From contig HF988614.1 in the NCBI GenBank assembly GCA_000431975.1, positions 1 to 11,748 on the forward strand: a stretch of 11,748 bases of DNA. The letters are read 5' to 3'. The notes beneath the pieces are model-generated. The model did no database searches, was not told the origin of the DNA, and saw only the letters and a list, made by a program, of their open reading frames with translations. Shown piece by piece: positions 1 to 6,643 of this stretch. Source of the DNA: Prevotella sp. CAG:924 (lineage in GTDB: Bacteria > Bacteroidota > Bacteroidia > Bacteroidales > Bacteroidaceae). The translations under genes and the position numbers were made by a program. Positions within the stretch are counted from its first letter, which is position 1. Each line of letters starts with the position of its first letter.

Positions 1-85
1 CATATCTCCCCTATATTTATCGAGTGAGCCGGATAAGCTCCTATGTTCTATCATGGATGCGAAATAGATACGTATAAAAAAGAAA

Positions 86-117
86 AAAGGTTAGAGTTTT
101 TGAAAACTCTAACCTTT
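86..117 (-). terminator. Intrinsic terminator downstream of tRNA-Asn
   Basis: A perfect 15-bp inverted repeat (arms 86-100 and 103-117) encloses a 2-base centre. Read on the minus strand it is followed by a T-rich run (the complement of the A-rich stretch 76-85). It lies 18 bases past the 3' end of the minus-strand tRNA. This is the classic Rho-independent form and the placement fits termination of the tRNA transcript. The stem is symmetrical, but plus-strand reading is followed by a much weaker T tract. Confidence 0.8.
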
Positions 118-134
118 ACTATTCTTTGTAAGTG

Positions 135-208
135 CGCTCCAGGATGGGCTTGAACCAACGACCCCCTGATTAACAGTCAGGTGCTCTAACCAACTGAGCT
201 ACTGAAGC
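135..208 (-). tRNA. tRNA-Asn (anticodon GTT)
   Basis: The minus strand folds as a 74-nt cloverleaf. The acceptor stem GCTTCAG/CTGGAGC (208-202 with 142-136) has one G-U pair. Positions 8-9 are TA, the D stem is GCTC/GAGC, and the anticodon stem CCTGA/TCAGG carries loop CTGTTAA with anticodon GTT at 174-172. The variable loop is 5 nt and the T loop is TTCAAGC. The discriminator is G, and the genome encodes CAC rather than CCA after it, so CCA would have to be added by nucleotidyltransferase. The T stem GTTGG/CCATC contains one T-T mismatch (50-64). A strong upstream promoter and a downstream terminator suggest a monocistronic, active gene. Confidence 0.93.
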
Positions 209-272
209 TTTTTGCTTTACTTCCGTGCGACTGTCTTTTGTTGTGGAGCAGTGCATTTCTGTATTGCGAGTG

Positions 273-304
273 CAAAGGTATAGAGATTTGTGGAAATCAC
301 CAAA
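273..304 (-). promoter_or_regulatory. Bacteroidetes-type promoter for tRNA-Asn
   Basis: On the minus strand a -33 TTTG (304-301) is followed by exactly 20 bases and then TACCTTTG (280-273), a full match to the Bacteroidetes sigma-ABfr consensus TTTG-N19-21-TAnnTTTG. Transcription would start near 265, leaving a leader of about 55 bases before the tRNA 5' end at 208. Confidence 0.8.
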
Positions 305-945
305 TGTTTGAGGGATTTTTTTCAAAAAAGTGCGAAAAAATGTGTCTGACTCGGTTTTCACCTATTTATATATAGAAGATAAGACAATATTTTGAAGGTG
401 AGAGAAGAGGGGAACGGTCGTATTTATGGAGTATTGGAAAAGTAGAAACAAGGGTGTTGAGGGATATGAAGGGCAATTTTACAGAAAAAAATAATCGTTG
501 TAATAGTAGAAAGGACGTTTTTTGTGATTTTTCCGTAAGTACGGAGAGATATTTCTCCTGTTTTTATTCGAAGACGACGGTTTTGTTGGAGAAATAATGA
601 AATAAAAATTGTTAAAGGGCTACGTTGAAGCTGAATCCGATAATGAAGAATAGAATATATAAGATCTTGTTAGATGGGGATGCGTCTCTGGAGGCAGATA
701 AGTGATTATCCATCTTATGGAAGCGAATGATGCGTGTTGCAGATCGGCGGCTTGAGGTCGGATAAGATATTACGATCTTAATTTTGCGCATGTTTCGTGG
801 GCTTGCCCTATGGGTAGTAACGTATTGATGCTTTACGGTGTTTGTGTTGGAGATAGTGTTCCGTAGAATGTTGGAGCGATCGCTCCGGAGGTCTGTTTCT
901 ACGTGATGGATTAAGTAGACAGACGAGTGCGGAGACACATTCTTG
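305..945. other. Long intergenic region, no convincing gene
   Basis: This stretch lies between the tRNA promoter and the 3' end of nadD. The 305-611 part is AT-rich with stop codons in all frames and small hairpins only, for example CCGT/ACGG followed by GGAGA/TCTCC near 536-571. From 612 to 938 the minus strand has an open frame of about 108 codons starting with GTG. It has no recognisable domain and no ribosome-binding site, and it ends in a hydrophobic segment (residues near ILYILFFIIGF). It begins 8 bases past the nadD stop. I do not recognise it and regard coding as unproven. A perfect 14-bp palindrome, GGAGCGATCGCTCC, sits at 873-886. Confidence 0.5.
612..938 (-). CDS. Doubtful small ORF downstream of nadD
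   Basis: This is an open frame of 108 codons with a GTG start and a TAA stop, 8 bases downstream of nadD on the same strand. The predicted product is basic and Ser/Arg-rich over its first about 85 residues. It then has a hydrophobic C-terminal stretch ending GFSFNVAL, loosely like a membrane or barrel strand. I recognise no family, and the composition of the first part looks like random translation. It could be a decayed gene, a small membrane protein, or chance. Nothing in the context assigns a function. Confidence 0.15.
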   Translation of the reverse strand: MSPHSSVYLIHHVETDLRSDRSNILRNTISNTNTVKHQYVTTHRASPRNMRKIKIVISYPTSSRRSATRIIRFHKMDNHLSASRDASPSNKILYILFFIIGFSFNVAL

Positions 946-1527
946 TTATAGTGCGTCGCCGTACAGGCTGCAGGCTTCTTCCTGGATGGCTGGGGGTAGC
1001 ATGCCGTCTATGGGCTCGCCTTCGGCAATACGGTGGCGGATATCTGTGGAGCTGAAGGGATACAGCTCTGTCTGGGCCAGATGCACGGTAGAGGGTAATG
1101 TGGAGGCATCGACGGGATAGCCTTCGCGGGGATAGACGACGATCTCGTAGCGCTGAAGGAGCTCTTCATAGTGTCCCCAGCGGTCGAAGGCTAGCCAGTT
1201 GTCTGATCCGATGAGGAGCACCCATTGACGGTCGGGATAGTCCTCAGAGAGATGGCGCAATGTCTTCCAGGAGTAGTTGGGCTGTGGGAGATGGAATTCG
1301 TAGTCACTGGCTACGAGTCCTTCTTCGCCTTCAAGGGCTTTCCTTACCATATCCAGCCGTTCGTTGTCGTCGAGCAGATCGGTGGCGTCACGCTTGAAGG
1401 GGTTGAGTGGCGTCACGACAAACCACACCTCATCCAGCCCTGCCAGTTGCCGGAGCTGCCGGGCCAGTGCGATATGTCCGTTATGTATGGGATTAAAAGA
1501 GCCTCCGAAAAAGCCGGTGCGAAGCAT
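946..1527 (-). CDS. nadD: Nicotinate-nucleotide adenylyltransferase NadD
   Basis: NadD is a cytosolic enzyme that transfers the AMP group of ATP to nicotinate mononucleotide, giving deamido-NAD, the step before NAD synthetase in NAD biosynthesis. The 193-residue protein has the usual family length. It opens with the nucleotidyltransferase signature GGSFNPIHNGH (residues 8-18), whose two histidines (15 and 18) form the HxGH catalytic motif. GSDN follows at 107-110 and the nucleotide-binding SSTDIR motif at 159-164. The ATG at 1527-1525 places this signature correctly. It is the last gene of the minus-strand yicC-gmk-nadD cluster, 91 bases after gmk with a long hairpin in the gap. There is no sign of damage. 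Confidence 0.96.
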   Translation of the reverse strand: MLRTGFFGGSFNPIHNGHIALARQLRQLAGLDEVWFVVTPLNPFKRDATDLLDDNERLDMVRKALEGEEGLVASDYEFHLPQPNYSWKTLRHLSEDYPDRQWVLLIGSDNWLAFDRWGHYEELLQRYEIVVYPREGYPVDASTLPSTVHLAQTELYPFSSTDIRHRIAEGEPIDGMLPPAIQEEACSLYGDAL

Positions 1528-1566
1528 AGTGTAATCTGTCGTGGTGGTTGGTAGTGGGATTATAAG

Positions 1567-1609
1567 CCGGCAGAAAGAGAGGGGCGTCGTGCCATTGTCT
1601 TTCTGCCGG
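1567..1609 (-). other. Intergenic hairpin between gmk and nadD
   Basis: Perfect 12-bp arms (1567-1578 and 1598-1609) enclose 19 bases, within which GGC/GCC can add a small inner stem. It lies in the 91-base gap between gmk and nadD. No U-tract follows on the minus strand, so it looks more like an mRNA-processing, stability or partial-termination structure than a standard terminator. That role is inferred. Confidence 0.65.
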
Positions 1610-1618
1610 TAGAGGTTT

Positions 1619-2206
1619 TTATTTGCCGAGGAAGGCCTTTACGAGTTGGTAGGTCTCCTCCTCAGCCTTGGCAAGGTCGTCGTTCACCACGATGTGGTCG
1701 AACTTAGGGGCGAATGTCATCTCGTATCCTGCCTTTGCCAGACGTTGCTCGATCACCTCGGGAGCATCGGTGGCCCGTGAGGTGAGGCGATGGCGTAGCT
1801 CTTCCACCGAAGGTGGCTGGATGAAGATGCTCATGGCGCGGTCGCCATAATATTGCTTGATGTTGCATCCGCCTTTCACGTCGACATCGAATGTCACGTT
1901 CTGTCCTGCAGCGGCCTGCTCTTCCACCTGCGACTTCAGTGTGCCGTAGAAGCGGCCGGGATACACCTCCTCATACTCGAGGAAGTCGTCCTTCTCGATG
2001 CGGGCGCGAAACTCATCGGTCGTGAGGAAGAAGTACTCCACGCCGTTCTGCTCCGTTCCACGCGGCGCACGTGAGGTGCAGCTGATGCTGAAGGCCAGGT
2101 TGAGTTCGGGATGCTCCTTCATGAGCCATCCCACGATCGTGCTCTTGCCGCTGCCGCTTGGCGCGGAGAAGATCAGGAGCTTACCGGGTTGAATCTGTTC
2201 TGCCAT
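1619..2206 (-). CDS. gmk: Guanylate kinase Gmk
   Basis: Gmk phosphorylates GMP to GDP with ATP in the cytosol, an essential step of guanine nucleotide supply that also feeds (p)ppGpp and c-di-GMP pools. The protein is 195 residues, normal for bacterial Gmk. It shows the P-loop SAPSGSGKS at residues 14-22, the GMP-binding region containing SCTSRAPRG followed by GVEYFFLT, and the lid and base-binding segments further on. The ATG at 2206-2204 sits just ahead of the N-terminal beta strand. It follows yicC by 85 bases and precedes nadD on the same strand. The gmk-yicC link is widely conserved in bacteria. Confidence 0.97.
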   Translation of the reverse strand: MAEQIQPGKLLIFSAPSGSGKSTIVGWLMKEHPELNLAFSISCTSRAPRGTEQNGVEYFFLTTDEFRARIEKDDFLEYEEVYPGRFYGTLKSQVEEQAAAGQNVTFDVDVKGGCNIKQYYGDRAMSIFIQPPSVEELRHRLTSRATDAPEVIEQRLAKAGYEMTFAPKFDHIVVNDDLAKAEEETYQLVKAFLGK

Positions 2207-2228
2207 AGTTGTGCCTGTCGTTAGAGAT

Positions 2229-2266
2229 GCCGCCGCTGCCCTCGGACTTGTCGTGACAGCGGCGGT
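2229..2266 (-). other. Intergenic hairpin between yicC and gmk
   Basis: A 9-bp GC-rich inverted repeat CCGCCGCTG/CAGCGGCGG (2230-2238 and 2257-2265) is extended by a G-U pair and spans an 18-base loop. It sits in the 85-base gap ahead of gmk and no U-tract follows. It resembles in form, but not in sequence, the hairpins found in the other gaps of this region. Confidence 0.6.
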
Positions 2267-2291
2267 ACATTAATGATTGTCTGGTGTGGGC

Positions 2292-3167
2292 TTAAAGGGC
2301 GTTGAGCACCTGCTCCTTGATCTGCTCGAGCTGGTCTTTCATCTTCACCACGATGTTCTGCATCTCTGCCTGGTTGCTCTTCGAGCCCGTGGTGTTGATC
2401 TCACGTCCCATCTCCTGTGCGATGAATCCGAGCTTCTTGCCGTTGGGCTGCTCTTCGGCCATCGTCTCACGGAAGTATTTCAGATGGTTGGTCAGACGCT
2501 GTTTCTCTTCGCTGATGTCGAGCTTCTCAATATAGTAGATGAGCTCCTGCTCCAGACGGTTCTTGTCATAGTCCACCTCGGGGATCTGCTCCAGTCCCTT
2601 GATGATCGTCTCCTTGATCTTCGGCACGCGTGCCTTCTCGTAAGGCTCGATCTCGTGGAGGAGAGCCTCGATGGTGTCCACCTTCTCATGGAATTTCTTT
2701 TCCAGCGCGGCACCTTCCTGACGGCGGAAGCTGATCAGCGCTTCCAGTGCCTGGTCGATAGCCCGGCGGACAACGGCCCATTCCTCGTCGGTGAGCGTCT
2801 CCGTCTCCGTCTTCGTCAGCACGTCGGGCATGCGCAGCAGCGTGGGCATCCAGTCTTGCGGCTCGGGAATGCCGGCCTTGGCAGAGATGTCCTTCAACTG
2901 GTGATAATAGTTTTCCACCAGTGCGGCATTGATGGGTGTGGCGCTCGTCAATGCATCCTGCTCAATCCATATAGAGAAGTCCACCTTGCCACGGAATAGC
3001 TTTTGGGCAATGAGCTGGCGTATCTCCATTTCCTTCTCACGGTAGAGTGGAGCAATGCGCGTGGAGAGATCGAGCGACTTGGAATTGAGGCTCTTGATCT
3101 CCACATTAATCTTCTTGTCACCATAGGTTACGACCGATTTGCCGTAGCCAGTCATCGATAGTATCAT
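2292..3167 (-). CDS. yicC: YicC-family endoribonuclease
   Basis: YicC proteins are metal-dependent endoribonucleases; E. coli YicC takes part in decay of the small RNA RyhB. The protein is 291 residues. It begins with the near-universal N-terminal motif SMTGYG (residues 4-9) and ends in the conserved DUF1732 region with GREINTTGSKSNQAEMQ and a helical tail. The middle is charged and helical. I chose the ATG at 3167-3165 because SMTGYG follows immediately. The reading frame stays open upstream to 3347, but that would run through the divergent promoters into tsaB and adds residues foreign to the family. It is the first gene of the minus-strand cluster, about 15 bases downstream of its likely transcription start. 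Confidence 0.94.
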   Translation of the reverse strand: MILSMTGYGKSVVTYGDKKINVEIKSLNSKSLDLSTRIAPLYREKEMEIRQLIAQKLFRGKVDFSIWIEQDALTSATPINAALVENYYHQLKDISAKAGIPEPQDWMPTLLRMPDVLTKTETETLTDEEWAVVRRAIDQALEALISFRRQEGAALEKKFHEKVDTIEALLHEIEPYEKARVPKIKETIIKGLEQIPEVDYDKNRLEQELIYYIEKLDISEEKQRLTNHLKYFRETMAEEQPNGKKLGFIAQEMGREINTTGSKSNQAEMQNIVVKMKDQLEQIKEQVLNAL

Positions 3168-3189
3168 AATCTTGCGAGTTAAATATCCG

Positions 3190-3197
3190 CAAAAGTA
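3190..3197 (-). promoter_or_regulatory. -7 element of the yicC-gmk-nadD promoter
   Basis: The minus strand reads TACTTTTG, an exact fit to TAnnTTTG, 23 bases from the yicC start. No TTTG stands at the expected distance; only a T-rich patch near 3212-3215 is present. Transcription from here would give a leader of about 15 bases. Confidence 0.5.
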
Positions 3198-3219
3198 CAC
3201 ATTTTGTGTGGAAAAGCCG

Positions 3220-3227
3220 TATATTTG
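3220..3227 (+). promoter_or_regulatory. -7 element of the tsaB operon promoter
   Basis: TATATTTG fits TAnnTTTG exactly, 28 bases before the tsaB ATG. A TTTG at 3203-3206 lies only 13 bases upstream, too close for a standard -33, so the upstream half is weak or atypical. The two divergent -7 elements are 22 bases apart and flank a small palindrome, ACAC-ATTTT-GTGT (3197-3209 region). Confidence 0.55.
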
Positions 3228-3254
3228 CACTTTAATAAGTATAAAATTTATTTT

Positions 3255-3947
3255 ATGTCGTGCATATTGAACATTGAGACGAGCACTAACGTGTGCTCTG
3301 TAGCTGTCTCGCAGGACGGCCAATGTATCTTTGAGAAAGAGGACCATTCAGGGCCCAACCATGCCGAGAAGCTCGGCACATTTGTTGATGAGGCACTGTC
3401 GTTTACAGATAATCATGCCATTCCTTTCGATGCCGTGGCCGTGAGCTGCGGTCCCGGCTCTTATACCGGTCTGCGTATCGGCGTGAGCATGGCCAAGGGC
3501 ATCTGCTACGGCCGTGGGCTGAAGCTCATCGGCGTCCCCACGCTGGAGGTGCTCTGTGTGCCGGTATTGCTCCATGAGATGGTGGAAGAGGAGGATGCCC
3601 TTCTTTGCCCTATGCTCGATGCTCGTCGCATGGAGGTGTACGCCCAGATTCTCGATCGTGGCCTGAAGGAGATCCGTCCTATCCACGCCGATGTAGTGGA
3701 GGCCGACACCTATAAGGAGTGGCTCGATGCACATCCGGTCTATTTCTTCGGCAATGGAGCTGCCAAGTGCAAGGACGTGATCACTCATCCCAACGCCCAC
3801 TTTATCAGTGGCATAGAGCCGTTGGCCAAGAATATGATGCCGTTGGCAGAGAAGCGCAATGCCAATGAGAAGTGGGAGGATGTGGCCTACTTCGTGCCCT
3901 TCTATCTGAAGAACTTTGTGGCTAAGCTGCCTCGTAAACTTTTATAA
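3255..3947 (+). CDS. tsaB: tRNA t6A threonylcarbamoyl transfer protein TsaB
   Basis: TsaB is the catalytically inactive partner of TsaD. With TsaE they transfer threonylcarbamoyl to A37 of tRNAs that read ANN codons, which includes the tRNA-Asn at the left of this window. The protein is 230 residues, the usual length. It opens with the ASKHA-fold strand ILNIETSTNVCSVAV (residues 4-18) and has the hallmark GPGSYTGLRIG at 66-76. The ATG at 3255 is chosen because it is directly followed by this N-terminal strand; an in-frame upstream start at 3204 would overlap the promoter. It is the first gene of the plus-strand cluster, 9 bases ahead of the DUF4290 gene. Confidence 0.95.
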   Translation: MSCILNIETSTNVCSVAVSQDGQCIFEKEDHSGPNHAEKLGTFVDEALSFTDNHAIPFDAVAVSCGPGSYTGLRIGVSMAKGICYGRGLKLIGVPTLEVLCVPVLLHEMVEEEDALLCPMLDARRMEVYAQILDRGLKEIRPIHADVVEADTYKEWLDAHPVYFFGNGAAKCKDVITHPNAHFISGIEPLAKNMMPLAEKRNANEKWEDVAYFVPFYLKNFVAKLPRKLL

Positions 3948-3956
3948 ACAGGAACA

Positions 3957-4559
3957 ATGGACATTCAAGGATTAGACTATAATACACAGCGCGACCGTCT
4001 CGTCATGCCGGAGTATGGGCGTGAGGTGCAGCGCATGGTAGAGCATGCCATCAGCCTGCCCGAGAAGGCCGACCGGGAAGCCTGCGCCAAGGCCATCGTC
4101 CGGACCATGGAGCGTATGAACCCGCAGGTACGCCAGGAGGCCGACTACCAGCAGAAACTTTGGGATCAGCTGGCTATCATGAGCGATTTCAAGCTCGACA
4201 TCGACTGGCCTTATGACGTCAGCGAGGCCCGTAAGATGCAGGTCAGCCCTGAGCCCATTGAGTATCCCCGGCAGCATATTCCCATCCGCCATTATGGCAG
4301 CATGGTGTTTGAGCTTTTCGAGAAACTGGAGTCGATGCCCGAAGGTCCCGAGCGTGATGAGCTCGCTGCCCTTACCGCCAATCAGATGAAGCGCGACCTC
4401 GTGCAATGGAGCCATGGAAGCTCCGACGACGAGAAGGTGGTCAGCGATCTGGCGAAATACACCCATGGCGTGATCCAGCTCGATCTCAACACATTCCGTT
4501 TTGCCAAGGTGGAACAGTCCTTGCCAAATGAGCGTGGCGGAAAGCGCAAACGCAGATAA
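3957..4559 (+). CDS. DUF4290 family protein
   Basis: This 200-residue soluble protein matches DUF4290 (PF14123), a Bacteroidetes family of unknown function. The family look is seen in LDYNTQRDRLVMPEYGREVQ near residues 6-25, followed by helices, a central DWPYDV segment, the HYGSMV region (about residues 112-117) and a very basic tail, GGKRKRR. There is no signal peptide or membrane segment. It follows tsaB after 9 bases, with an AGGAA-like patch, and precedes murA, an arrangement I recall as common in Bacteroidales. Co-transcription with translation and cell-wall genes suggests a housekeeping role, but the sequence does not show what that role is. Confidence 0.9.
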   Translation: MDIQGLDYNTQRDRLVMPEYGREVQRMVEHAISLPEKADREACAKAIVRTMERMNPQVRQEADYQQKLWDQLAIMSDFKLDIDWPYDVSEARKMQVSPEPIEYPRQHIPIRHYGSMVFELFEKLESMPEGPERDELAALTANQMKRDLVQWSHGSSDDEKVVSDLAKYTHGVIQLDLNTFRFAKVEQSLPNERGGKRKRR

Positions 4560-4569
4560 TATGCCCGAA

Positions 4570-4615
4570 ACCGGTCGCCCTCCGTCTGTGACATGCTATG
4601 TGGAGGCGTGACGGT
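4570..4615 (+). other. Intergenic hairpin between the DUF4290 gene and murA
   Basis: The gap of 78 bases holds a composite stem: ACCG/CGGT (4570-4573, 4612-4615), CGCC/GGCG (4576-4579, 4605-4608), TCC/GGA and an inner ACAT/ATGT, with one bulged C. It ends 22 bases before the murA start. No U-tract follows, so full termination is unlikely. A role in mRNA processing or in damping readthrough is inferred. Confidence 0.55.
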
Positions 4616-4637
4616 CTAATTTGCAAAAACTAAGGCT

Positions 4638-5948
4638 ATGAAATCATTCATCATTGAAGGCGGTCATCCGCTGCAAGGTACGATCACCCCTCAGGGCGCC
4701 AAGAACGAGGCGCTGGAAGTGATCTGTGCCGCCCTGCTTACCGACGATCCCGTACGCATTGACAATATACCCGATATTCTCGATGTGAAGAATCTTATCA
4801 ACCTCCTCGTCGATATCGGCGTGAAGGTGACGCACAATGCGCGCAATAGTTATACCTTCCAGGCAGATGAACTGAAACTGGACTATCTCGACAGTATCGA
4901 GTTCGTGAAGAAGTGTGCCTCCTTGCGTGGCTCGGTGTTGATGATCGGTCCGCTGCTGGGCAGGTTCGGTAAGGCGACGGTGGCCAAGCCCGGTGGTGAC
5001 AAGATAGGACGCCGGCGGCTCGACACCCATTTCCTGGGATTTAAGAATCTGGGTGCCACGTTCGAGAAGGATCCCACACGTGAGGTGTATCACATCCACG
5101 GTGAGGAGCTCACGGGCAAGTATATGCTCCTCGATGAGGCCTCGGTCACCGGTACCGCCAATATCATCATGGCAGCCGTGATGGCCAAGGGGACGACGAC
5201 GATCTACAACGCTGCCTGCGAGCCTTACATCCAGCAGCTCTGCCATCTGCTCAATGCCATGGGTGCCAATATCTCCGGTATTGCCAGCAACCTGCTGACC
5301 ATCGTGGGTGTGGAGCATCTTCACGGAGCTAGTCATACGGTGCTGCCCGATATGATCGAGGTGGGCTCTTTCATCGGCATGGCTGCCATGGTAGGCAATG
5401 GCGTGACGATCAAGAACGTGTCGGTGCGCAATCTCGGCATCATCCCCGATGCCTTCCGCCGGCTTGGCGTGCAGGTGGATGTGAAGGGTGACGACCTTTT
5501 CATCCCGCGTCAGGAGCACTACGAGGTGGACTCGTTCATCGACGGGACGATCATGACGCTGAGCGATGCCACGTGGCCCGGCCTCACGCCCGACCTTCTT
5601 TCCGTGCTCCTTGTCGTAGCGACGCAGGCCCGTGGCTCCGTGCTCATCCATCAGAAGATGTTCGAGAGCCGTCTGTTCTTCGTCGATAAGCTCATCGATA
5701 TGGGTGCCAACATTATCCTCTGCGATCCCCACCGTGCCGTGGTGATCGGTCAGGATCATCAGAAGCGGTTGCGTGCGGGCCGCATGACGAGTCCCGATAT
5801 CCGTGCGGGTATCGCCCTGCTCATCGCGGCGATGAGTGCCGATGGTACGAGCCGTATAGAAAACATCGCACAGATCGACCGCGGCTATCAGGACATTGAG
5901 AAACGACTCAACAAGCTGGGAGCAAAGATCCAGCGCATAGGCGATTAG
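4638..5948 (+). CDS. murA: UDP-GlcNAc 1-carboxyvinyltransferase MurA (Asp-type)
   Basis: MurA transfers enolpyruvate from PEP to UDP-N-acetylglucosamine, the first committed cytosolic step of peptidoglycan synthesis. The protein is 436 residues, slightly longer than E. coli MurA. Substrate-binding residues are visible at QGAKNEALE (Lys22, Asn23), in the loop PGGDKIGRRRLDTHF (about 118-132), and near the C-terminus at DIRAG and IDRGYQDIEKRL. In the PGGCxIG loop the position that is Cys115 in E. coli is Asp121 here (codon GAC, 4998-5000). In Mycobacterium and Chlamydia MurA this exchange keeps the enzyme active and blocks covalent inactivation by fosfomycin. The gene lies between the DUF4290 gene and rimM. 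Confidence 0.96.
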   Translation: MKSFIIEGGHPLQGTITPQGAKNEALEVICAALLTDDPVRIDNIPDILDVKNLINLLVDIGVKVTHNARNSYTFQADELKLDYLDSIEFVKKCASLRGSVLMIGPLLGRFGKATVAKPGGDKIGRRRLDTHFLGFKNLGATFEKDPTREVYHIHGEELTGKYMLLDEASVTGTANIIMAAVMAKGTTTIYNAACEPYIQQLCHLLNAMGANISGIASNLLTIVGVEHLHGASHTVLPDMIEVGSFIGMAAMVGNGVTIKNVSVRNLGIIPDAFRRLGVQVDVKGDDLFIPRQEHYEVDSFIDGTIMTLSDATWPGLTPDLLSVLLVVATQARGSVLIHQKMFESRLFFVDKLIDMGANIILCDPHRAVVIGQDHQKRLRAGRMTSPDIRAGIALLIAAMSADGTSRIENIAQIDRGYQDIEKRLNKLGAKIQRIGD

Positions 5949-6041
5949 CCGCTAGTGGCCCTCCATCGGCAGGGTGGCCCTCCGGGTCTTCTGGGGACGG
6001 CTGTCGTATGTGGAGACAACATCCAATAATATCCATTAGGT
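5948..6041 (+). other. murA-rimM gap with a 10-bp direct repeat and short stems
   Basis: GTGGCCCTCC occurs twice, at 5955-5964 and 5974-5983, 19 bases apart. Because the unit holds GGCC and CCCT next to AGGG (5971-5974), several alternative short stems can form (CCCT/AGGG, GGCC/GGCC, GCCG/CGGC). It is less regular than the other gaps. No promoter matching TAnnTTTG was seen ahead of rimM, so rimM is probably read from upstream. Confidence 0.5.
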
Positions 6042-6584
6042 ATGTCAGACAATTCTCTTTCTTGGCTTGGCCAGCCCGATGGCTGCTATCGCATCGGCCG
6101 GTTGGGCAAGCCTCACGGTGTGAAGGGTGAGATCTCTTTCCAGGTGGACGATGATGTGTTCGACCGTCTGGATTCCGATTTCGTGATCCTTGACGTCGAT
6201 GGTCTTCCCGTCCCTTTCTTTTTTGAGGAATACCGTTTCAAGAGCGATGATATGGTCCTTGCCAAGTTCGAGGGCGTTGATACGGAAGAGGCGGCCCGCC
6301 GTCTGACGGGTTGCGGTGTGTATTTCCCGCGCGAGGCTGCCGATACGGATGATCAAGTGTCGAATGCGGAGATCGTGGGTTATAGCGTCATAGATGCCGT
6401 GTCGCACGAGACGGTCGGCACCATTCACCGGGTGGACGCTTCTACGGAGAATGTCCTCCTTGAGGTGACGACGGCCGATGGCCGTTCGGTCCTCCTGCCC
6501 ATCAACGAGCATCTGCTTGACGATGTGGACAAGGAGACACGCAGTGTCTGTCTCCGGATTCCCGAGGGACTGCTTGATCTTTAA
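6042..6584 (+). CDS. rimM: Ribosome maturation factor RimM
   Basis: RimM binds ribosomal protein S19 in the 30S head and helps late 16S rRNA processing. The 180-residue protein has both expected domains. The N-terminal RimM domain starts with YRIGRLGKPHGVKGE (about residues 16-30) and ends near YFPREAA. The C-terminal PRC barrel has the signature EIVGYSVID, then GRSVLLPINEHLLDDVD and the end PEGLLDL. An N-terminal extension of about 15 residues is normal for the group. It lacks the usual neighbours rpsP and trmD and sits instead between murA and dxr, an order I know from other Bacteroidetes. Confidence 0.95.
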   Translation: MSDNSLSWLGQPDGCYRIGRLGKPHGVKGEISFQVDDDVFDRLDSDFVILDVDGLPVPFFFEEYRFKSDDMVLAKFEGVDTEEAARRLTGCGVYFPREAADTDDQVSNAEIVGYSVIDAVSHETVGTIHRVDASTENVLLEVTTADGRSVLLPINEHLLDDVDKETRSVCLRIPEGLLDL

Positions 6585-6597
6585 TAAGCAATGAGAC

Positions 6598-6625
6598 GGC
6601 CTCGCCCCCATGGAGGGATGAGGCC
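6598..6625 (+). other. Intergenic hairpin between rimM and dxr
   Basis: GGCCTC (6598-6603) pairs with GAGGCC (6620-6625), and an inner CCC/GGG can add three pairs. It lies in the 59-base gap and is followed by an AT-rich, not U-rich, stretch leading to the dxr start. It is the same type of element as in the other gaps. Confidence 0.6.
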
Positions 6626-6643
6626 AGTATATATAATAAGGTA

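Noticed and set aside
170..361. Minus-strand open frame overlapping the tRNA
   Set aside because: Its end is the translated tRNA sequence, and its start lies upstream of the tRNA promoter. It is not a gene.
873..886. GGAGCGATCGCTCC perfect palindrome
   Set aside because: It is a single copy with no T-run and no adjacent gene start. One 14-bp palindrome in this length of sequence is not enough to call a site.
2277..2999. Plus-strand open frame (about 240 codons) opposite yicC
   Set aside because: It is a Leu/His-rich shadow of the yicC coding strand; yicC itself has clear family motifs.
3168..3347. Upstream extension of yicC by 60 codons
   Set aside because: The extension crosses the divergent promoter region and the tsaB start. 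The family N-terminal motif SMTGYG begins right after the ATG at 3167.
4644..5759. Long minus-strand open frame (about 371 codons) across murA
   Set aside because: It is antisense to an intact murA. It has a His/Asp/Ile-rich composition typical of the reverse complement of a GC-rich gene, and no domain or start context.
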